This document shows, in pieces, positions 59,366 to 64,000 of a DNA stretch of 64,000 nt. Origin of the DNA: Pseudomonas fluorescens HK44. GTDB taxonomy: Bacteria > Pseudomonadota > Gammaproteobacteria > Pseudomonadales > Pseudomonadaceae. The notes below the pieces were generated by a model. That model searched no databases, had not been told where the DNA came from, and saw only the letters and a program-made list of their open reading frames with translations. The position numbers were made by a program, and so were the translations under genes. How positions within the stretch are numbered: position 1 is the stretch's first letter; every line of letters starts with the position of its first letter. Where the stretch lies: NCBI RefSeq assembly GCF_000217955.3, contig NZ_AFOY02000027.1, positions 110,457-174,456 on the forward strand. The letters run 5' to 3'.

Positions 59366-60802
59366 TTAACCCTCATCCCCTTCATCGTCATCGCCGCTAT
59401 CGACCTTCATCCCCAGCTCCTTGATCTTGCGGGTCAAGGTGTTGCGGCCCCAGCCGAGTAATACGGCAGCGTCGCGGCGGCGGCCGGCGGTATGTTTGAG
59501 GGCGGTTTCGATCATGATCCGCTCGAAGCTCGGCACGGCGCTGTCGAGCAGGCTCGATTGACCACGCGCCAACGCCTGATCGGCCCATTGACGCAGCGCT
59601 TGCTCCCAGTTGGTTACCGGCGCCGAATCCTGCGGCAGGCTCAACAGCTCGGGAGGCAGGTCACTGATGTGCACTTCGCGACCCGACGCCATCACCGTGA
59701 TCCAGCGGCAGGTGTTTTCCAGCTGCCGTACGTTGCCTGGCCACGGCAGGTTCTTCAGGTATTCCTCGGTTTCGCTTTTCAGCAGCTTCGGCTCCACCGC
59801 CAGTTCTTGTGCGGCGCGGGCGAGGAAGTGCTTGGCCAGGGTCGGAATGTCTTCGCGACGGTCCGACAGGCGCGGAATGTGGATACGGATCACGTTCAGA
59901 CGGTGGAACAGGTCTTCACGGAATTTCCCGGCGTGTACCAGGGTTTCCAGGTTCTGGTGAGTCGCGGCAATGATGCGCACATCGACCTTGACCGGCACAT
60001 GACCGCCGACGCGATAGAACTCGCCATCGGCCAGTACCCGCAGCAGGCGCGTCTGGGTGTCGGCTGGCATGTCGCCGATTTCATCAAGGAACAGTGTGCC
60101 GCCATCCGCTTGTTCAAACCGTCCACGCCGCAGGTTGGCCGCGCCGGTGAACGCGCCTTTTTCGTGACCAAACAGCTCGGACTCCATCAGGTCCTTGGGG
60201 ATTGCCGCCATGTTCAGCGCGATAAACGGCGAGGCCGCGCGCGGGCTGTGGCGGTGCAGGGCGTGGGCCACCAGTTCTTTACCGGTACCGGATTCGCCGT
60301 TGATCAGCACGGTGATGTTGGAGTGGCTCAAGCGCCCGATGGCGCGAAACACTTCCTGCATCGCCGGAGCTTCACCGATGATTTCCGGGGTGCGGGCCAG
60401 GATTGGCGCCACTTCCAGGCCTTGCTGTTCCTGGGCATGCTGGTTGGCGCGCTTGACCAGCGACACCGCTTCATCGACGTCGAAAGGTTTGGGCAGGTAC
60501 TCGAACGCACCACCCTGATAGGACGCGACAGCGCTGTCCAGGTCGGAATGCGCTGTCATGATGATCACTGGCAGCCTTGGGTGTTGCTCGCGAATCCGTG
60601 CCAGCAGGTCCAGGCCGCTGATGCCGGGCATGCGAATGTCGGAGATGATCACGTCCGGTTGTTGGCGCGCCAGGCGGCTCATCACGCCATCGGCGCTGTC
60701 GAAGCTTTGCGTGGTCATGCCTTCCTGTTGCAAGGCTTTTTCCAGGACCCAACGGATAGAACGGTCGTCATCGACGATCCACACGGTTTCACTACGGCTC
60801 AT
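59366..60802 (-). CDS. ntrC: Nitrogen regulator NtrC
   Basis: 478 residues: receiver domain with phosphorylatable Asp in DVIISDIRMPGISG, AAA+ domain with Walker A GESGTGKE, the sigma-54 contact loop GAFTGA and Walker B GGTLFLDEIGD, and a Fis-type helix-turn-helix (RRDAAVLLGWGRNTLTRKIKELGM). Activates sigma-54 promoters under nitrogen limitation, possibly including gabP here. 4-bp overlap with ntrB. Confidence 0.97.
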   Translation of the reverse strand: MSRSETVWIVDDDRSIRWVLEKALQQEGMTTQSFDSADGVMSRLARQQPDVIISDIRMPGISGLDLLARIREQHPRLPVIIMTAHSDLDSAVASYQGGAFEYLPKPFDVDEAVSLVKRANQHAQEQQGLEVAPILARTPEIIGEAPAMQEVFRAIGRLSHSNITVLINGESGTGKELVAHALHRHSPRAASPFIALNMAAIPKDLMESELFGHEKGAFTGAANLRRGRFEQADGGTLFLDEIGDMPADTQTRLLRVLADGEFYRVGGHVPVKVDVRIIAATHQNLETLVHAGKFREDLFHRLNVIRIHIPRLSDRREDIPTLAKHFLARAAQELAVEPKLLKSETEEYLKNLPWPGNVRQLENTCRWITVMASGREVHISDLPPELLSLPQDSAPVTNWEQALRQWADQALARGQSSLLDSAVPSFERIMIETALKHTAGRRRDAAVLLGWGRNTLTRKIKELGMKVDSGDDDEGDEG

Positions 60803-61884
60803 GTCGATGTGGCTCCTTGTTCCAGGGGCAGAAAGATCGAGAACGTGGTGTGGCCTGGATGGCTGTCACATTCGATCAGGCCCTGGTGCTGGCTGATGAT
60901 GTTCTGGGTAATGGCCAGGCCAAGCCCGGTACCGTCCGGGCGGCCGCTGACCATGGGGAAGAAGATGGTTTCCTGCAGGTCTGCCGGAATCCCCGGGCCG
61001 TTGTCGATGATTTCGAGCTTGGTCACCAGGCGATGGCGAACGTGGCCAATGGTGAACTGGCGCATCGCGCGCGAACGCAGGGTGATGCGGCCCAGGCGCA
61101 ACTCGTTCTGGGTGCTGATGGCCTGCATCGCATTGCGCACGATATTCAGCACGGCCTGAATCATTTGCTCGCGATCGATCAATACGTCCGGAATGCTCGG
61201 GTCGTAGTCGCGCACCAATGTGATGCAGCCTTGGCTCTCGGCTTCCACCAGATGACAGACGCGCTCCAGCACTTCGTGGACGTTGCACAGGGCAAGCGAC
61301 GGCAGTTTGTTCGAGCCGAGCATGCGATCGACCAGATTACGCAGGCGATCCGCTTCCTCGATGATGACGTTGGTGTAGTCCTTGAGGCTTTCTTCCGGCA
61401 GCTCGCGGGCCAGCAACTGAGCGGCGCCGCGAATCCCGCCGAGCGGGTTCTTGATCTCGTGAGCGAGGCCGCGCACCAGCATCTTGCTGGTTTCCTGCTT
61501 GGAGAGCTGCGCTTCTTCTTTGGTGATGCGCAGCAAGCGATCACGCGGGTGGACTTCGAGCAGCAGCAGCGTGTCGCCATTGCTCAGGATCGGCGTCACC
61601 GCGTAGTCGACGGTCAGGGTCTGGCCGGTCAGCGCGGTGAGCATCGCTTCGCGCTTGGTAAACGGGTGCGCTTGTTCGACGGCCTGGCGCAAGGAGTTGA
61701 GGGCTTCGGTCGACTCGGTGAACAGCTCGCTAATGAACTGCCCATGGCTGCGCTGGCCGCTGATGGCCAGGAGCATTTCCGCCGCGGGGTTCATGTACTC
61801 AAGGCGCAATTGGGCGTTGAGCAGAATGGTGGCGGTCGTCAGGTTGTCGAGTAGCAAGCGGTGCAGTGCGTCGCTGATGGTCAT
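60799..61884 (-). CDS. ntrB: Nitrogen sensor kinase NtrB
   Basis: 361 residues from MTISDALHRLLLDNL (ATG 61884; upstream in-frame starts lack conservation). PAS domain (LNAQLRLEYMNPAAEMLL), H-box LAHEIKNPLGGIRGAAQLLARELPEE, then N-box and G-boxes IVRNAMQAIS, IDNGPGIPA, GTGLGLAI. Cytoplasmic; PII-controlled kinase and phosphatase of NtrC. The two genes form the ntrBC operon. Confidence 0.96.
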   Translation of the reverse strand: MTISDALHRLLLDNLTTATILLNAQLRLEYMNPAAEMLLAISGQRSHGQFISELFTESTEALNSLRQAVEQAHPFTKREAMLTALTGQTLTVDYAVTPILSNGDTLLLLEVHPRDRLLRITKEEAQLSKQETSKMLVRGLAHEIKNPLGGIRGAAQLLARELPEESLKDYTNVIIEEADRLRNLVDRMLGSNKLPSLALCNVHEVLERVCHLVEAESQGCITLVRDYDPSIPDVLIDREQMIQAVLNIVRNAMQAISTQNELRLGRITLRSRAMRQFTIGHVRHRLVTKLEIIDNGPGIPADLQETIFFPMVSGRPDGTGLGLAITQNIISQHQGLIECDSHPGHTTFSIFLPLEQGATST

Positions 61885-62135
61885 TAGGACCTCTTTTGGA
61901 GCGTGGCGGCTCAGACGGGTCTGAATCGCGCGCGTGAACTGGGCGCTGATACGAGGAAAATGCAAAAACCAAACCAAGGCTCCGAAAAGAAGCGTTCAGG
62001 CCCTGAAACAGGCGTTTGACGCGCGATTACGCGGCGTTCTGCCGGCGTTCTCGGGTATTTTCGAACCAAAATGGGTTGGAATATGGGTAGGGTGCAGCGC
62101 ATTGCACCAATATAGTGCGCAAACCTGAGCGGTGT
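61885..62135. other. Region upstream of ntrB
   Basis: About 250 bp with GC-rich sequence and no supported gene; should hold the ntrBC promoter on the minus strand. No distinct element was identified. Confidence 0.4.
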
Positions 62136-62762
62136 TCAGAAGAAAGAAAAAATCCCGACTTTTTCTTCTTCGGGCTTATCCGCGAGCGGGCATTCCGGGC
62201 GTTGGCCGTAATCGATCAGGGTGCAGGGCTTGACCTGGCGCTTCTGCGCCAGAGAGATACGCAGCATGTGGAAGGGCTGACTAGCCGTGCGTTCGACAAT
62301 CCGCCCGTGTTCGTCGAGGATTTCCACCGCCAGTTGATGGGTGCCGCGATCGATATTGCTCAAGGCGAACACCGGACTCGGGCCGGGATCGGCGGTCGGT
62401 TGGCCGTCCAGTAACAACCGATAGCGATGACCACGTTGCAAGGTGGGTTCGTTGGTGACACTGACGATCACTTCACCCGCACTGCTGCGCACCGAAGCGT
62501 CCGGTTCCGGTACGAGTACGCGAAGCATGTCGTAGTGAAACAGTGGTTTTTCCTCAGGCTTTTTTGGGGCTGCTTGCGGTGCTGCATTGCCGGGATTGGC
62601 CGACATGCGATTACCCGGCGCCAGTGTGACTCGCTTGGCGTTTCCAGGTCGGGGTTGATCGGTGAAGACCCGATTGCCCTGGGCGTCGACGTAGGTGTAG
62701 ACCTCGGCCTGCACCGGCAGAGCGGTCAGCCACAGGCACATGGCGATTATCCGGCACCTCAT
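62136..62762 (-). CDS. Exported DUF4124-domain protein
   Basis: 208 residues, signal peptide (MRCRIIAMCLWLTALPVQA), then the DUF4124 domain EVYTYVDAQGNRVFTDQPRPGNA and a C-terminal beta domain with LLLDGQPTADPG and DRGTHQLAVEILDEHG. Its ATG overlaps the stop of its upstream paralogue. Family usually found beside glnA/ntrBC in pseudomonads, function unknown. Confidence 0.83.
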   Translation of the reverse strand: MRCRIIAMCLWLTALPVQAEVYTYVDAQGNRVFTDQPRPGNAKRVTLAPGNRMSANPGNAAPQAAPKKPEEKPLFHYDMLRVLVPEPDASVRSSAGEVIVSVTNEPTLQRGHRYRLLLDGQPTADPGPSPVFALSNIDRGTHQLAVEILDEHGRIVERTASQPFHMLRISLAQKRQVKPCTLIDYGQRPECPLADKPEEEKVGIFSFF

Positions 62763-63265
62763 GGGGTGTGTACCCGCTGCACGGTGAAGGTAATGGTCGG
62801 GCTTTGCTGCACCAGGCTTTCTCCGGCGAGCACCTGCACCGCGAGACTGTGTTCGCCGCGATCGATGTTCACCAGTTGCAAGCGCGGCACGTTGCTTGGC
62901 TGGCCATACGGTTGGCCGTCCAGCAGCAATCGAAACAGATGCGACCCTTGCAGGCGTGGCTGAATCTGCACGCCGACGGTGAAGGTGCCGTTGTTGGCGC
63001 GCAGGGCTTCATCGCTGGGTAGGCCAGTCAGTTCCAGTACTGAATACACGGCGTTTTTGTCAGCACGCAGGAGCGGTTGTTCGGGTGCTATCGGTGATTG
63101 GCGTTCGATGCTGTTGAGTGGCGGCAACTCGACGGCCTGGCTCTTCACACCATCGGGCGGCTGATTGCTGTAGGCGGTATTGCCGTTGGCGTCGGTGTAA
63201 CGGTAGATCTGCGCGGTAGCGGGCAGGGCGATCAGCGCCAGGATGAACAGAAAACCACGACCCAT
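62759..63265 (-). CDS. Exported DUF4124-domain protein, paralogue
   Basis: 168 residues from ATG 63265 (signal MGRGFLFILALIALPATA; ATG 63304 is an alternative). DUF4124 domain IYRYTDANGNTAYSNQPPDGV and the same C-terminal LLLDGQPYGQPSN and DRGEHSLAVQVLAG. Duplicate of the gene at 62136, 4-bp overlap, same orientation. Function unknown. Confidence 0.83.
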   Translation of the reverse strand: MGRGFLFILALIALPATAQIYRYTDANGNTAYSNQPPDGVKSQAVELPPLNSIERQSPIAPEQPLLRADKNAVYSVLELTGLPSDEALRANNGTFTVGVQIQPRLQGSHLFRLLLDGQPYGQPSNVPRLQLVNIDRGEHSLAVQVLAGESLVQQSPTITFTVQRVHTP

Positions 63266-63347
63266 AAAAAACGACCAATAAACGAAAGCGTTGGGTTGCA
63301 GCATAGGTCAGGGTTATGAGTTGGGTAGGAGCAGGCTTCGCCAGCGC

Positions 63348-63920
63348 CTACGGATGGACACTGCACAATTCAGCAGTGGCGCGTACCAGCGCAAGCTCAC
63401 GCAGCGGTACTTGGGTCGCGGCCTTATTGGCTTTGGCCAGCCATGACGGGCAGTGTGGATCATTACGATATGGGGTGAAATCGGCCAGTTGCTGCAGCAG
63501 GCGTGTTTGTAACAAGTCGAGTTGCGGTCGGATCAGGCCAACGAGGTCGGGCCGAGGTTCGTTAGGCGCCTTGCCTTGTGCGTGCCAGTCGGACAAATGC
63601 GCGTACTGCACTAACTTGTTGGCTTCGATCTGTGCCGAGAAGAACTGCTCGACGGCTTCATTGCTCAATTTATAGTAGGGCGCCTCGGCGATAGCGTCGG
63701 CAATGACTTCACGTTCACGCTGACGATCCTCGACAGGCTTGCCGCTGTCCCACTTGCTCAGCGCGACCTTGTCAGCAATCACCAGTCGCTCCTGAATGGT
63801 GCTGAGCAGTGGGGCGAGGGCCGCGGGTGCCGGGGCTGGAGCAGGGGCGGCGGCAGTGGCAGCGCAGGCGGTATTGGCGAGCAGGACGGTGAACAGTGCG
63901 AGGCTCAAGCGTAGGTACAT
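63348..63920 (-). CDS. Exported chorismate mutase (AroQ type)
   Basis: About 190 residues from ATG 63920, with 63938 as an alternative start (MKKRHP). Signal peptide through LANTACA, then a helical AroQ-gamma-like domain: LLSTIQERLVIADKVALSKWDSGKPVEDRQRE, VIADAI, FFSAQIEANKLVQY. Secreted or periplasmic chorismate mutase; the role outside the cytoplasm is unknown. The tail has PSWLAKANKAA with Cys residues suited to an exported enzyme. Confidence 0.8.
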   Translation of the reverse strand: MYLRLSLALFTVLLANTACAATAAAPAPAPAPAALAPLLSTIQERLVIADKVALSKWDSGKPVEDRQREREVIADAIAEAPYYKLSNEAVEQFFSAQIEANKLVQYAHLSDWHAQGKAPNEPRPDLVGLIRPQLDLLQTRLLQQLADFTPYRNDPHCPSWLAKANKAATQVPLRELALVRATAELCSVHP

Positions 63921-64000
63921 GGGATGTCTCTTCTTCATTCCGTGGAAGGGCATGATGCCTATAACAGTAGGCCCGATAATAAGTGTTCGCCCACAAAAAA

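Noticed and set aside
59492..61159. A 555-codon plus-strand frame opposite ntrC and ntrB
   Set aside because: It is an antisense shadow of two recognised genes and has no motif of its own.

Overview
The window is a Pseudomonas chromosome segment, most likely from the P. fluorescens group. It is GC-rich with Pseudomonas-type REP palindromes, an OprD-family porin and a Pseudomonas-restricted DUF3077 gene. The right-hand 38 kb keeps a conserved pseudomonad order: ntrB-ntrC, trmL, secB-grxC-rhodanese, gpmI-envC-ctpA-yibQ, hisB-hisH-hisA-hisF, mutY-yggX and an amino-acid ABC transporter.

Layout. 1-4.6 kb is core or near-core: the 3' end of an OprD porin, DUF3077, then a tautomerase/FrnE-like DsbA pair, an SDR lacking the usual catalytic Tyr, and an AhpD-like protein. 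4.6-25.6 kb is accessory DNA between a partial copy of the tRNA-Thr 3' end (attL-like, 4626-4644) and the intact tRNA-Thr(UGU) gene (25601-25676). A third, middle copy at 14478-14550 divides it into two tandem islands. Each island has a P4-type (Arm-DNA-binding/DUF4102) tyrosine integrase next to its right att site, and both integrases are broken.

Island A (4.6-14.5 kb) carries a translationally coupled minus-strand operon: HAD-UbiA fusion, DprE1-like FAD oxidase, DprE2-like SDR, AglD/LPG-synthase-like membrane protein, and a GT-C-like membrane protein broken by two homopolymer frameshifts. This is the gene set expected for polyprenyl-phosphoryl-D-arabinofuranose synthesis and arabinosyl transfer. 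The island's integrase is split by an IS3-type element, and an IS5-family element sits in the loop of the duplicated tRNA-Thr terminator.

Island B (14.5-25.6 kb) is an antiviral defence island. It holds a reverse transcriptase-nitrilase fusion (DRT type 1/UG1 architecture) and a Hachiman pair, HamA (DUF1837 nuclease) and HamB (SF2 helicase). HamB has an in-frame TAA followed by 75 further open codons. Behind these lie a second tyrosine recombinase with a coupled small gene, and about 1.3 kb of non-coding DNA with DnaA-box-like sites, two large perfect hairpins and a 21-bp tandem repeat.

25.7-64 kb is mostly conserved chromosome: a cytidine-deaminase-fold protein, a methyltransferase, a His/Arg-type ABC transporter, gabP behind a clear sigma-54 promoter, two small paralogues bracketing a YhcG/DUF1016 nuclease and a hydrolase, tRNA-Phe, mutY-yggX-asmA, an OFA-type MFS transporter, the his cluster, two trypsin-like exported proteases flanking a periplasmic binding protein, cell-envelope genes (yibQ, ctpA, envC), gpmI, redox and export genes, and ntrBC.
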